Source: Muribaculaceae bacterium (GTDB taxonomy: Bacteria > Bacteroidota > Bacteroidia > Bacteroidales > Muribaculaceae). From it: 64,000 bases of DNA. Position 1 is the stretch's first letter. The number at the start of each line of letters is the position of its first letter. The translations under genes and the position numbers were made by a program. Positions 8,666 through 18,075 of this stretch are shown here, piece after piece. The notes below the pieces were generated by a model, which was not told the DNA's origin, searched no databases, and worked only from the letters and a program-made list of their open reading frames with translations. Where the stretch lies: contig JAFUKL010000002.1 in NCBI GenBank assembly GCA_017473615.1, positions 1-64,000 on the forward strand. Reading direction: 5' to 3'.

Positions 8666-10237
8666 TTAAGAAAAAGAGCCTATTTTCATAATATCTTGCT
8701 CGAATGTTTCTCTGTTTTTTGCTTTGTTCTTAATGCGGTTTCTATATGTGTAGATGGTGTTGACAGAGTAATTAAGGAAACTTGCTATTTTGTTGCTGTC
8801 TTCAACACCCATACGCAGGAAGGCAAAAATGCGCAGTTCGGTATTTAAATGTCCCGGTTCTTTTATTACGATTCGTTCTTCCGGGATGAGCAACTCGTTA
8901 AATTCATTGATGAAAGTGGGGTATATATGAAGGAAGGTGGCATCAAAGTTGTCATAAAATTGTTGGTGTTGCCCTTCGGTAAACTTTGCCGATTTTGCCA
9001 TTTTCAGCAGGTCTTCCACTTGTCCGGCTGTAATTTTTCTGGTTACGACTTTGCTGAAATTGTCAAGTCGATCCATATAAATGGAACAGATGTCAAGAAA
9101 GTGTCCGATATACTCTTCTTTTATGCTGTTTGCTTCTTTCAACTGCTGTCGTGCGGTTTTTACTTTCTCCATTTGCCGCAGAACAACAACGATAATGACG
9201 ATAAGACCTATCGATAGGATTCCTACAAGCAGATTGGTGAATACCAAGGTCTTTCTTTGTTTCTCCAATTGCTCTTTGTATGCTCCATCGATAAGTGGGA
9301 TGATTTTCGATACTTCGGCTGTACGCAACCGGGCGTTGCAAAAGACGGCATCGGCAAGCGAAGATGAAATGTAACTGTAGGCGTGCGCAATATCTCCTTT
9401 GTTGTAGAGATATATTGCGAGTTCTTGAATCGACATGGTTTCTTTTACGGAACATTTTATGTCGGAAATGGCAGAAAGGGCAAGATAATAGGCGGCAACA
9501 TCGGGTTGTCCTTCCCATTTTTTTATGGATGACATGTTGTGCGCTGCGCGCGCATATATATTGCTGTTGTTGGGAACTTCTTCAATGAGTTCACCGAAAA
9601 GCAGTTTTGCTTTGGACATTTCGCCGTTTACAACATAATGCTCCGCAAGGAACAACTTATGCTCCGGTGTATTCTTTTCAAGGATTTCAAGCTGTAAGTC
9701 TCTATAATAGTTAAGCAATTTCAGGTATTTTTCCAATAAATCTTTGTTGCCATATACGTAAGTCGTCATATAGGCATATAGCTGTCGGCTGGTGTCGAGC
9801 CATTCTCCTTTCAACTCGTCGGGTATGCCATAGGCCTCAATTTCATCTAATTCAGTGATGCCTTCCTTGAAATATCCAAGGATAGCGAGTACTTTTATTC
9901 TTCCTACTTTTGCTAAGACTGTTTTTGATGAATCATTCAATTCTTTTGCCACTTGGTGAGCCTGATTGAAATAGAAGAGGGCTGAATCGCTGATGAAAGT
10001 TTCATATTCCTTTGCCAGTTCGATTAATGCGTAATATCTGTCTTCGCTTGTTTTTTCCGATGAAATCGATGTTTTCTTCAGACTGTCTATACGTGTTGCC
10101 TTTATGTTGTCATAGATGTGTTTTTGTTTTATTTCGCGGTCGAGCATGTTAAGTTCTAAATGTGTAAGTTTGTTTTGCGCAACTGCGGTAAGGCATGCGA
10201 TTAAAAGTGTCAGCAGGAATATTAGTCTTTTTGCCAT
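8666..10237 (-). CDS. Membrane-bound TPR regulator with C-terminal HTH (DUF6377-like)
   Basis: The 523-residue protein begins MAKRLIFLLTLLIACLTAVAQ, a cleavable signal peptide. It then has TPR-like helical repeats to about residue 320, one membrane span (TNLLVGILSIGLIVIIVVVL, about 330-350), a short coiled coil, and a cytoplasmic C-terminal part ending in a LuxR-like helix-turn-helix (SNKIASFLNYSVNTIYTYR, about 485-505). This layout is that of Bacteroidota DUF6377 regulators, thought to sense something outside the cytoplasm and act on DNA from the membrane. The start at 10237 is preferred to 10264 because it begins at the signal peptide. It is divergent from a MATE exporter, its likely neighbour target. 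Confidence 0.85.
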   Translation of the reverse strand: MAKRLIFLLTLLIACLTAVAQNKLTHLELNMLDREIKQKHIYDNIKATRIDSLKKTSISSEKTSEDRYYALIELAKEYETFISDSALFYFNQAHQVAKELNDSSKTVLAKVGRIKVLAILGYFKEGITELDEIEAYGIPDELKGEWLDTSRQLYAYMTTYVYGNKDLLEKYLKLLNYYRDLQLEILEKNTPEHKLFLAEHYVVNGEMSKAKLLFGELIEEVPNNSNIYARAAHNMSSIKKWEGQPDVAAYYLALSAISDIKCSVKETMSIQELAIYLYNKGDIAHAYSYISSSLADAVFCNARLRTAEVSKIIPLIDGAYKEQLEKQRKTLVFTNLLVGILSIGLIVIIVVVLRQMEKVKTARQQLKEANSIKEEYIGHFLDICSIYMDRLDNFSKVVTRKITAGQVEDLLKMAKSAKFTEGQHQQFYDNFDATFLHIYPTFINEFNELLIPEERIVIKEPGHLNTELRIFAFLRMGVEDSNKIASFLNYSVNTIYTYRNRIKNKAKNRETFEQDIMKIGSFS

Positions 10238-10261
10238 ATTGGTTGTTGTATATTGGATGAA

Positions 10262-10269
10262 CAAAGGTA
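10262..10269 (-). promoter_or_regulatory. Promoter -7 element of the TPR/HTH regulator
   Basis: TACCTTTG followed by T on the minus strand, 25 bases upstream of the regulator start. It lies 44 bases from the opposing MATE -7 element, so the two promoters are back to back. Confidence 0.55.
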
Positions 10270-10313
10270 GTCATAAAATTCAAGACATGGCTAATTAAAT
10301 TTCTTAAAGTTAG

Positions 10314-10321
10314 TATCTTTG
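10314..10321 (+). promoter_or_regulatory. Promoter -7 element of the MATE exporter gene
   Basis: TATCTTTG followed by C. The first base of the ATG (10328) is only 14 bases after the first base of the element, so transcription should begin at or within a few bases of the start codon and give a leaderless or nearly leaderless mRNA. Confidence 0.6.
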
Positions 10322-10327
10322 CACGTT

Positions 10328-11671
10328 ATGTGGAATTTTATAGAAAAATACGGGAAATATTATAAGCAGATTTTCGTGATTGGTATGCCGATTCTGCTTG
10401 GGCAACTCGGAGTGATTGTGACCGGATTTGTTGATACGATGATGGTGGGACGGTATTCTACCGATGCTTTGGCGTCGGCTTCGTTTGTTAACAGCGTATT
10501 CAATTTGATGAATATATTATGCCTTGGTTTCTCTTATGGTCTGACGCCTATTGTGGGGGCATATTTTTCTAAAGGGGAGAAAGGACTTATCGGGGCGGCA
10601 GTTAAGACTGCTTTGGTTCTGAATCTTCTGTTTGGAGCATTGTGCGGAGCGGTAATGCTTGTTTTGTATTTTTTTCTCGATGAAATGGGGCAACCTGTGC
10701 AGCTTTTGCCGTTGATGCGTCCCTATTATTTGACGATACTTTTATCTATGTTGCCTGTCGTTGTTGTAAATGTGTTGCGCCAATTTACCGATGGTATTAC
10801 CGATACAAAGCTGTCTATGATGATTTTGCTCGGAGGCAATGTGCTGAATGTGATAGGCAACTGGTTGCTTATTTATGGCGAATTCGGTTTTCCCGAATGG
10901 GGATTGTTTGGCGCCGGCATAAGTACATTGGTGGCTCGTGTGCTGATGCTTGCCGTTTATGTCGGTTGCTTGTGCGCTATGCCTCGTTACAGGTCTTATT
11001 TACGCGGTTTCATCGGTGGAATTGTATCATTTAAGGAACTGTTGTCTGTCGGTAGGTTGTCGTTACCGGTGTCTTTGCAAATGGGTATGGAGACGGGAAT
11101 ATTTACTGTGGCAACGGTTTTTGTAGGTTGGTTCGGTACTGATTACCTTGCTGCATATCAGGTGGTGCTTGTGATGGGAACTTTCGGATTTATGGTGTAT
11201 TATAGTTTCGGAGCAAGTATGTCTATAATGATAGCCAATTATTCGGGTGTTGGTGATAAAGTGAGGATACGCCGTTGTGCGCAAGCCGGTTATCATATAA
11301 TTCTGGCAAGTGCTGTGTGTGTTTCGGCAGTATTCTTGTTAGAAGGTCGCAGGATTATAGGACTTTTTACTTCTGATGATACAGTTGTGGCTTTGGCTTT
11401 GACACTTATTGTTCCTTGGGTTGTATATCAGATTGGTGATGCTACGCAGGTGGCTTATGCCAATGCTTTGCGCGGTATAAAGTGTGTTATGCCGGTCATG
11501 AGATATGCCTTTTATTCTTATGTAGTGCTTGGTATACCGGCATGCTACCTGTTTGCGTTTCCTTTTGGCGGAGGAGTAACCGGAGTATTCTTGTCATTTG
11601 CCGTGTCATTGTTTGTGGCAGGCGTGTTGTTTATGCTGCGGTTTTATCGAGAAATAGCCGGCAACCGTTGA
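10328..11671 (+). CDS. MATE-family multidrug/cation antiporter
   Basis: The 447-residue inner membrane protein has the MATE pattern: about 12 membrane spans in two six-helix halves, with GMPILLGQLGVIVTGFVDTM at the start of helix 1 and LNVIGNWLLIYGEFGFPEWG between helices 5 and 6. MATE proteins expel drugs or metabolites in exchange for Na+ or H+; the substrate is not predictable. An in-frame TTG lies at 10319, but it is inside the promoter -7 element, so the ATG at 10328 is the start. It faces the TPR/HTH regulator across a 90-base shared promoter region, which suggests control by it (inference). Confidence 0.92.
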   Translation: MWNFIEKYGKYYKQIFVIGMPILLGQLGVIVTGFVDTMMVGRYSTDALASASFVNSVFNLMNILCLGFSYGLTPIVGAYFSKGEKGLIGAAVKTALVLNLLFGALCGAVMLVLYFFLDEMGQPVQLLPLMRPYYLTILLSMLPVVVVNVLRQFTDGITDTKLSMMILLGGNVLNVIGNWLLIYGEFGFPEWGLFGAGISTLVARVLMLAVYVGCLCAMPRYRSYLRGFIGGIVSFKELLSVGRLSLPVSLQMGMETGIFTVATVFVGWFGTDYLAAYQVVLVMGTFGFMVYYSFGASMSIMIANYSGVGDKVRIRRCAQAGYHIILASAVCVSAVFLLEGRRIIGLFTSDDTVVALALTLIVPWVVYQIGDATQVAYANALRGIKCVMPVMRYAFYSYVVLGIPACYLFAFPFGGGVTGVFLSFAVSLFVAGVLFMLRFYREIAGNR

Positions 11672-11715
11672 AAATGCGGAATGAAAAATTTGTATTGTAA
11701 GTAAATATCTATAAA

Positions 11716-11748
11716 TTTGTTGATTGAAAATAAAGGGACATACTTTCG
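11716..11748 (+). promoter_or_regulatory. Promoter of glgB
   Basis: TTTG (11716-11719), 21 bases, then TACTTTCG (11741-11748), one base off the -7 consensus. The glgB ATG is 50 bases downstream of the -7 element. Confidence 0.5.
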
Positions 11749-11798
11749 CCGGCATGAAATAGCAATATTTTTACTGTTCGGCTTAAAATAATTCAAAT

Positions 11799-13892
11799 AT
11801 GAAAAGAAAACTCCAGATTCTGAAAAATGACCCTTGGCTTGAGCCTTTCAGGAAAGCTATAGAAGGTCGTCATGAAGACGTTTTACGTAAAGAACAGGAA
11901 TTGACCGGAGGCGAAACCGCATTAAGTGATTTTGCCAACGGACATCATTATTTCGGCTTGCATCGCATAGAGAGCGGATGGATTTTCCGTGAGTGGGCGC
12001 CTAATGCCGTTAAAATATATTTGGTGGGTACTTTTAATGATTGGCAGGAAAGCGATGCATTTCTGTTGAAACGTAAAGATAATGGAGTTTGGGAGGTGTC
12101 GCTTCCTGCCGATGCCATAAGGCATGGCGATTTATATAAATTGCGCATGTATTGGAACGGTGGAAACGGAGAGCGAATACCTTCTTATGCCACCCGTGTG
12201 GTTCAAGATGAAAAGTCCTATATATTTTCGGCTCAGGTGTGGAATCCTGAGACGCCATACGTGTTTGCTGATGAAGGATTTAAGCCAAACACCTCCCCTC
12301 TGCTCATTTATGAATGTCACATCGGGATGGGGCAGAACAAAGAAGGCGTTGGGACATACGATGAATTTCGTGAGCATATATTGCCTCGAGTAAAAGCCGA
12401 TGGCTACAATGCTATCCAGATTATGGCTATACAGGAACATCCGTATTATGGTTCTTTCGGTTATCATGTGTCGAGTTTTTTCGCCGCTTCAAGTCGGTTC
12501 GGTACCCCCGATGAACTGAAGTGTCTCATAGATGCAGCACATGGAATGGGGATAAGCGTAATTATGGATATTGTGCATTCGCATGCAGTCAAGAATGAGG
12601 TAGAAGGTTTAGGACGCTTTGACGGCAGTCACGATCAATATTTTTATGGAGATGACAGGAGAGAGCATCCGGCATGGGATTCTCTTTGCTTTGACTATGG
12701 AAAAAATGAGGTTTTGCATTTCTTGTTGTCAAATTGTAAGTTCTGGCTTGAAGAATATCATTTTGACGGATTCCGTTTCGATGGGGTAACGTCGATGCTT
12801 TACTATAATCATGGTCTCGGGCAGGCGTTTGGCGGATATGAGGATTATTTCAATGGCGGTCAGGATACCAATGCCATTACCTACCTTGCTCTTGCCAACA
12901 AACTGATACATGAGGTTAATCCTAATGCCATTACCATTGCCGAGGAAATGAGCGGTATGCCGGGACTTGCTACTAAGTTTGAATGGGGTGGTATCGGCTT
13001 TGACTATCGCATGGCTATGGGTATTCCTGATTATTGGATAAAGACAATCAAAGAGAAGAAAGATGAGGATTGGCATCCCACATCTATCTATTGGGAACTT
13101 ACCAACCGCCGTGCCGATGAGAAGACCATAAGTTACGCCGAAAGCCACGATCAGGCACTTGTGGGAGACAAGACATTAATATTCCGTTTGATTGACAGCG
13201 ATATGTATTGGCACATGATGACGGATGACGATAATATGAATGTTGACCGAGGCATTTCGTTGCATAAGATGATACGTTTGGTTACTTGTGCTACCATAAA
13301 CGGAGGTTATCTCAACTTTATGGGAAATGAATTCGGTCATCCCGAGTGGATTGATTTTCCGCGTGAGGGTAACGGGTGGTCCTATAAATATGCACGTCGT
13401 CAATGGGACTTGGTCGACAGGGAAGACTTGAAGTATCGTTTTCTGAATGCGTTTGACAATGCAATGATAGGGCTGATAGGCGGGAAACGCAATTTCCAGA
13501 GCCTTCCGGTGGAAAAATTGTGGGAAAAGGACGATGATCAAGTGCTGGCATTTAAGCGCGGAGATTTGGTATTCGTATTTAACTTTAATCCTATGAAATC
13601 TTTTACCGACTATGGTATTCTTGCTCCCGAAGGAGAGTATATCGGTGTAATGAATTCCGATTCACCTGAATTTGGCGGACACGGCAATATAAGTGATGAA
13701 GTGAAACATTTTACTCAGCACGATGAATTGTATAGTAAATACGGGGTAAGTTGGCTCAAATTGTATCTTCCGGCTCGCACGGCTCAGGTCTTGCGGTTGA
13801 AGAAGATGCGCAAGCAGTCGGTCAAAACCATTGAAAAGAAAACTACAAAAGGCAAATCCACAGCAAAAAAAACAGTGACAAGAAAAAAGTAA
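11799..13892 (+). CDS. glgB: 1,4-alpha-glucan branching enzyme (GH13)
   Basis: GlgB introduces alpha-1,6 branches into glycogen. The 697-residue protein has an N-terminal CBM48-like domain (WIFREWAPNAVKIYLVGTFNDW), a GH13 barrel with the nucleophile Asp in FDGFRFDGVTSM (about 325), the acid/base Glu in TIAEEMSG (about 381) and the third carboxylate in YAESHDQALVGD (about 448), and a C-terminal beta domain. MGNEFGHPEWIDFPREG is typical of the branching-enzyme group also found in eukaryotes. The last roughly 30 residues form an unusual Lys/Thr-rich tail beyond the catalytic fold. It has its own promoter and ends at a terminator shared with the convergent methyltransferase. No other glycogen gene is nearby. 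Confidence 0.95.
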   Translation: MKRKLQILKNDPWLEPFRKAIEGRHEDVLRKEQELTGGETALSDFANGHHYFGLHRIESGWIFREWAPNAVKIYLVGTFNDWQESDAFLLKRKDNGVWEVSLPADAIRHGDLYKLRMYWNGGNGERIPSYATRVVQDEKSYIFSAQVWNPETPYVFADEGFKPNTSPLLIYECHIGMGQNKEGVGTYDEFREHILPRVKADGYNAIQIMAIQEHPYYGSFGYHVSSFFAASSRFGTPDELKCLIDAAHGMGISVIMDIVHSHAVKNEVEGLGRFDGSHDQYFYGDDRREHPAWDSLCFDYGKNEVLHFLLSNCKFWLEEYHFDGFRFDGVTSMLYYNHGLGQAFGGYEDYFNGGQDTNAITYLALANKLIHEVNPNAITIAEEMSGMPGLATKFEWGGIGFDYRMAMGIPDYWIKTIKEKKDEDWHPTSIYWELTNRRADEKTISYAESHDQALVGDKTLIFRLIDSDMYWHMMTDDDNMNVDRGISLHKMIRLVTCATINGGYLNFMGNEFGHPEWIDFPREGNGWSYKYARRQWDLVDREDLKYRFLNAFDNAMIGLIGGKRNFQSLPVEKLWEKDDDQVLAFKRGDLVFVFNFNPMKSFTDYGILAPEGEYIGVMNSDSPEFGGHGNISDEVKHFTQHDELYSKYGVSWLKLYLPARTAQVLRLKKMRKQSVKTIEKKTTKGKSTAKKTVTRKK

Positions 13893-13919
13893 CAAAAGAT
13901 AGTTTGCTTTAAGTTTTGG

Positions 13920-13949
13920 TGTCGGGGTTGCTGTTTGGTGGCTCCGACA
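13920..13949. terminator. Bidirectional hairpin between glgB and the rRNA methyltransferase
   Basis: TGTCGG (13920-13925) pairs with CCGACA (13944-13949) and the stem can extend inward by further G-C pairs. It occupies most of the 57-base gap between two convergent genes. Confidence 0.6.
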
Positions 13950-15338
13950 TTATATTATTGCAGGTGAGGATGTGGGGATGTGAGTGCTTTTAATGCGCCA
14001 TTCTTTGGGGTATAGATTGTTGGCGCGGTTGCCAAGATTCTTTACAAATCCTAAATTCCTCCCGTTGTATGTTATTATTACGTATCCCCGAGGTGCATCT
14101 ATGGTTATTGTTTCTCCGCGTAAATATGCTATTGCTGTTGCATAGTCGACTTCAAATTGTGGAAATATATCGGTCGTAAAATTTGCATTTAATGCCAATG
14201 CATGTGCGGGAATGAGGTCTCTGCCCTTTGTTCCGGCTATTTCGCAACCTAAACAGATGACTTTGAGATGTTCTTGTAAAATACCGATTTCATCGGAGTA
14301 TTTTGCAGGAATTGCATTGAATATATCGCTGTTGGAAACTAATTGAAAACTTTGTGGTATTATCCCCCATTTTTGAAGTTCGATAGGAATGGGTTGAGGT
14401 TTTTCTTTCTTGTTTTTCTTGCTTTTTATCGGTTTCATCGGTTGTATCGGCTCGTTATCGGGCTTGCGTACAACTGCAAGAAACAATCCCTCGCCGTGTG
14501 TGCGATGTGGAAAGAAATGGTAACCATGAATGTGTGAATCTATTGCCGGGTAAATATTCCATTCTTGTGGAATTTCTATTTTGATGCTTTCTGCTCCCAA
14601 TTCGTTTACCAAATATTCGATGATTTCTTCGTTCTCTTTACGGTTGAATGTGCATGTGCTGTAGATAAACAAGCCGCCCGGGCGTAGTGCTTGCCATGCA
14701 TTATTGGCTATCTCTCGCTGCCGTTCGGAGCATTCTGTTACTAAAGTCGGTGTCCATTGGGCTATGGCGTCGGCGTCTTTGCGCATCATGCCTTCGCCAC
14801 TGCAAGGCACATCGGCAGCGATTATATCGAAGTAATGCGTTAGCCGGGCAAATGATGCTGAATCGTTGTTGGTGACAATACAATAAGGATTACCCCATTT
14901 TATGATATTTTCCCGTAGTATTTGCGCTCTTCCGCTCATTATCTCATTGGCTACAATCAGCGAACCTTGCGGTAGGGTATCTATTGCGGTTGTGGTTTTT
15001 CCACCGGGAGCTGCGCACAAGTCGAGGTATTTCACCGGAGCGGATTTGTCAACTAATTTGTCGATTGCGTATGCCAAAAACATCGAGGAGGCATCTTGCA
15101 CGTAGTAACTGCCGCTATGCAGCATAGGGTCAAATGTGAATTGCGGACGTTCTTTCAGATAAAATCCGAGTTTGCACCAAGGCACTGTGTTGGAAATAGG
15201 AGGTCTTTCGCATTTGCTTGCGTTTAGGCGTATCGATATCGACGGTTCGCTTTCACCAAGTGCTGCAATCAACGCTTTTGCCTCGTTTTCGGGCAAAAGT
15301 TCCTCAATCTGTCTTATAAATAGTTCCGGAAGTGCCAT
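13950..15338 (-). CDS. RsmB/NOP-family rRNA (cytosine-C5) methyltransferase, RsmF-like
   Basis: The enzyme transfers a methyl group from SAM to C5 of a cytosine in rRNA. The 462 residues contain the SAM-binding loop LDLCAAPGGKTT (about 110), the PC motif AADVPCSGEGMM (about 172) and the TC motif FIYSTCTFNRKENE (about 228), which carry the two catalytic cysteines. A C-terminal domain of the RsmF/PUA-like type follows (RGYVIITYNGRNLGFVKNLG, PKEWRIK). A Lys-rich linker (KPIKSKKNKKEKPQ) separates the two parts. The assignment to RsmF rather than another family member rests on size and the C-terminal domain. Confidence 0.9.
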   Translation of the reverse strand: MALPELFIRQIEELLPENEAKALIAALGESEPSISIRLNASKCERPPISNTVPWCKLGFYLKERPQFTFDPMLHSGSYYVQDASSMFLAYAIDKLVDKSAPVKYLDLCAAPGGKTTTAIDTLPQGSLIVANEIMSGRAQILRENIIKWGNPYCIVTNNDSASFARLTHYFDIIAADVPCSGEGMMRKDADAIAQWTPTLVTECSERQREIANNAWQALRPGGLFIYSTCTFNRKENEEIIEYLVNELGAESIKIEIPQEWNIYPAIDSHIHGYHFFPHRTHGEGLFLAVVRKPDNEPIQPMKPIKSKKNKKEKPQPIPIELQKWGIIPQSFQLVSNSDIFNAIPAKYSDEIGILQEHLKVICLGCEIAGTKGRDLIPAHALALNANFTTDIFPQFEVDYATAIAYLRGETITIDAPRGYVIITYNGRNLGFVKNLGNRANNLYPKEWRIKSTHIPTSSPAII

Positions 15339-15364
15339 TAATCAAAGTTTCAATTAATTTGTGG

Positions 15365-15372
15365 CAAAGATA
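15365..15372 (-). promoter_or_regulatory. Promoter -7 element of the rRNA methyltransferase
   Basis: TATCTTTG followed by C on the minus strand, 27 bases before the start codon. Confidence 0.55.
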
Positions 15373-15472
15373 CGATAAAGAAATGAAACTATGTTATAGA
15401 AAAGCTGTATGTTTATAGATCATATACAAAGCGGATATTTTGTGTATAAATATATGTTATTTTAAATAATAA

Positions 15473-15503
15473 TTTGAAAAAATAATCTGATTTTATATAT
15501 TTG
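15473..15503 (+). promoter_or_regulatory. Promoter of the choice-of-anchor J protein gene
   Basis: TTTG (15473-15476), 19 bases, TATATTTG (15496-15503): a full match to the Bacteroidota promoter. The ATG at 15599 leaves a leader of about 85 bases. Confidence 0.7.
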
Positions 15504-15598
15504 TCAATGAGAATATGAGGTGTGAAGAATATGAGGTGAACTTCTTGTTGCTTAAACCTCTGATTAGAAAAACATTACTAATTTTAAAAAGAATATTT

Positions 15599-17992
15599 AT
15601 GAAGAAGACCTTTACTTTATTATTTGCCTTAATGAGTTTTGTGAGTATGTATGCACAAACTCTATTAGAAACTAAATTTGAAACGGAAGAGGATTTTGCG
15701 AAGTGGACTGTCATTAATAACAATAGTGATGATAAAACATGGAGTTTTGATTCTTTGGGAGATCCTGCTCATGTGTTTTATTCATATAGTGGGGCTAATG
15801 CTGCCGATGATTGGCTTATTTCTCCTGCAATAGAGGCTGCTCAAGATGGTACGGTGGCTGTGATGTTCACTGTAAAGGGCAGCTCTTATACCGAAAAAAT
15901 GGAGGTAATGTATGGAAATGCTCCAACAGTTGAAGCTATGGTAAACCGTGGTACTGAAGTGACTGCATATCTTGATAATGTTCAAGGTGGTTATTTCTTA
16001 ATACCGGTAAAATCAGGTGAGACTTATTATTTGGGTTTTCATGCGGTGAGTGATGCCGATAAATGGAGATTGTATTTGTGTGATGTAACGGCGAAATTCG
16101 TGGAAAATCCGGTGGATTTGACGATTTCTGAAATAGTTTCTCCTATCGACGGTGAAGGATTGTCGCAGGAAAGTGTTACCGTAAAAGTTAAGAACGAAGG
16201 ACTTGCCAATGCTGCTGAATTTAAGATTGGATTTTCTGTTGATGGTGATACTTTGGCAGTGGAAACAGTAAATCAAAATGTGGCTGCCGGTGCTGAAATA
16301 GAATATACTTTTACCGCAAAAGCCGATTTATCTTCGCCACGTAAGAAGTATGCGATAAAAGCTTGGACAGAAAGTGCCGATGATGTGAATCCTGCAAATG
16401 ATGCAAGAGAGAAGAGTGTTTTACACATGGCTCCGGCAACAGTGCCTTATTACATGGGATTTGAAGCGTCGGATAATACCGGTGGTATAAAGATTTTCAA
16501 TCTTAATGAAGATAGCGGGAACTGGGACGTTTATACCGACCCTTGGTGGAATATGGCACGCACAGGAGATTACTGTCTTGCATATAATTATGATAGAGAT
16601 AATAATGGCGATGACTGGGCTATACTTGACCCTATAGAGATTAAAGAAGCCGGATATTATGTGTTGAAATTCTGGTATTCTACCGATAATACCCACCCGG
16701 AAAGTTTCGCAGTTTATTATGGCGCAGAACAAAAAGTGGAATCAATGACAAACCAAATCGTAGACTTTAAAAAAGTAGCATGTAGTGAATATAAGGAATC
16801 TATTTCGATTATTTACATCGATGAGCCGCAAATTTTATGTTTGGGATTTCATTCTTATACCGATAAAGATGAGAACTGGATTTGTGTAGATGATTTGTCA
16901 TTTGAAAAAATCGATGCAGATAATGTTGATCTCGCAATGGTGTCAATATCTAATCCGGGTGATTATGTGCGTAGTCAAAGTAAAAAGGAAATCAGCTTCT
17001 CGCTTCGTAGTTTGGCAATAAAGGATGTTACTGCAAAAGTGAAAGTGATGATTGATGAAAATGTGATTTCTGAAACTACAGAAAACATAGCTGCTCAAGA
17101 AATCAAGCAATTTGTACTTGCCGATAAGTTGATCGGTATAACTGAAGGTAGACATACGCTTAAGGCAGTTGTTTCGACAGAAGAAGATCAGAATACCGCA
17201 AACGATACCGTAAAATTGGACTTTTACATGCTTGGCGATGCTGTGGTGATGTGGGATTTTGAAGACGGAAAGATTCCTGCTGAATTTAAGTTTAAAACAG
17301 AAGATAGCGGAACGGTAAACCCGTCTGCCGGAAGTGAATTTAATGAATACGGTTGGGGACTGTTTGCTATTCAAGAACATGCTCAATACGGAGATTATAT
17401 GTTTGCCGGAACGTCATGGTTGGATGGAACAGATAAGGCTGACCGCTGGTGTGTGCTTCCGGAGATAAAAGTTACATCTGAAGAAAGTTTCTTGGCGTGG
17501 GATGCAGCGTCTTTCAATCCTTATTTCTTGGAAGATTATAGCGTTATGATTTCATCAAATGGTGATGACTCATGGTATTATTTTACGGAACTTGAAGTGG
17601 TTGCAGAAAGTCCCGACTTTAAAACAAGAGGTTTGAGCTTAAATGAATATGTAGATAATAACATATTTATAGCATTCCGATTGAGATCCAAGAATTGTGA
17701 GCATTTGGTAATGGATAACATTGGTTTGTATGGAGGTGTACAACTTGTGAATGGTTCTACTACTTCGGTGGGAGATACCTTGGGCGATTCAAAATTGAAT
17801 GTTGTTCTTGAAGATGATTGTATTAAAGCAAATAAGGCTGTTGATTCTATGATGCTTATGGACATGAGCGGTAGGGTCGTGGCTCAAACCACCGGTTCTG
17901 AATTAGTGGTGTCAAATGCTTCTTCTGGTGTTTATGTAGTTAAAGCAGTGGCAGGTACTGAAATTCTATCAAAGAAAATAGTAATTAAATAA
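15599..17992 (+). CDS. Secreted choice-of-anchor J protein with T9SS sorting tail
   Basis: The 797-residue protein begins MKKTFTLLFALMSFVSMYAQ, a signal peptide cut near Gln20. It has three jelly-roll-like choice-of-anchor J modules, recognisable from DDWLISPAIEAA (about 75), DDWAILDPIEIKEAG (about 340) and DRWCVLPEIKV (about 615). Between them are CARDB-like segments (VDLTISEIVSPIDGEGLSQE and VDLAMVSISNPGDYVRSQS). The C-terminus (MDMSGRVVAQTT, SSGVYVVKAVAGTEILSKK) is a type A T9SS sorting domain, so the protein is probably exported and surface-attached. Modules of this kind usually bind carbohydrate or protein; no catalytic domain is seen. It is a single gene with its own promoter and terminator. 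Confidence 0.88.
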   Translation: MKKTFTLLFALMSFVSMYAQTLLETKFETEEDFAKWTVINNNSDDKTWSFDSLGDPAHVFYSYSGANAADDWLISPAIEAAQDGTVAVMFTVKGSSYTEKMEVMYGNAPTVEAMVNRGTEVTAYLDNVQGGYFLIPVKSGETYYLGFHAVSDADKWRLYLCDVTAKFVENPVDLTISEIVSPIDGEGLSQESVTVKVKNEGLANAAEFKIGFSVDGDTLAVETVNQNVAAGAEIEYTFTAKADLSSPRKKYAIKAWTESADDVNPANDAREKSVLHMAPATVPYYMGFEASDNTGGIKIFNLNEDSGNWDVYTDPWWNMARTGDYCLAYNYDRDNNGDDWAILDPIEIKEAGYYVLKFWYSTDNTHPESFAVYYGAEQKVESMTNQIVDFKKVACSEYKESISIIYIDEPQILCLGFHSYTDKDENWICVDDLSFEKIDADNVDLAMVSISNPGDYVRSQSKKEISFSLRSLAIKDVTAKVKVMIDENVISETTENIAAQEIKQFVLADKLIGITEGRHTLKAVVSTEEDQNTANDTVKLDFYMLGDAVVMWDFEDGKIPAEFKFKTEDSGTVNPSAGSEFNEYGWGLFAIQEHAQYGDYMFAGTSWLDGTDKADRWCVLPEIKVTSEESFLAWDAASFNPYFLEDYSVMISSNGDDSWYYFTELEVVAESPDFKTRGLSLNEYVDNNIFIAFRLRSKNCEHLVMDNIGLYGGVQLVNGSTTSVGDTLGDSKLNVVLEDDCIKANKAVDSMMLMDMSGRVVAQTTGSELVVSNASSGVYVVKAVAGTEILSKKIVIK

Positions 17993-18011
17993 GATTTCAT
18001 TTTATATTCAG

Positions 18012-18047
18012 AATGGGTTGTCGTTAAAAAACGGTGACCCATTTTTT
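18012..18047 (+). terminator. Terminator of the choice-of-anchor J gene
   Basis: AATGGGT (18012-18018) pairs with ACCCATT (18037-18043); inner pairing TCGTT/AACGG extends the stem, and a T run follows. The T run overlaps the -33 box of the next promoter. Confidence 0.8.
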
Positions 18048-18075
18048 GTTTTTTGGCGTAATAATTGTAATTTTG
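18045..18075 (+). promoter_or_regulatory. Promoter of the RsmI-like / metallo-hydrolase / mtgA operon
   Basis: TTTG (18045-18048), 19 bases, TAATTTTG (18068-18075): a full consensus match. The -33 box is embedded in the T tail of the preceding terminator. Confidence 0.65.

Noticed and set aside
10319..10327. TTG start for the MATE exporter
   Set aside because: The TTG is part of the -7 promoter element; the ATG three codons later is the sensible start.
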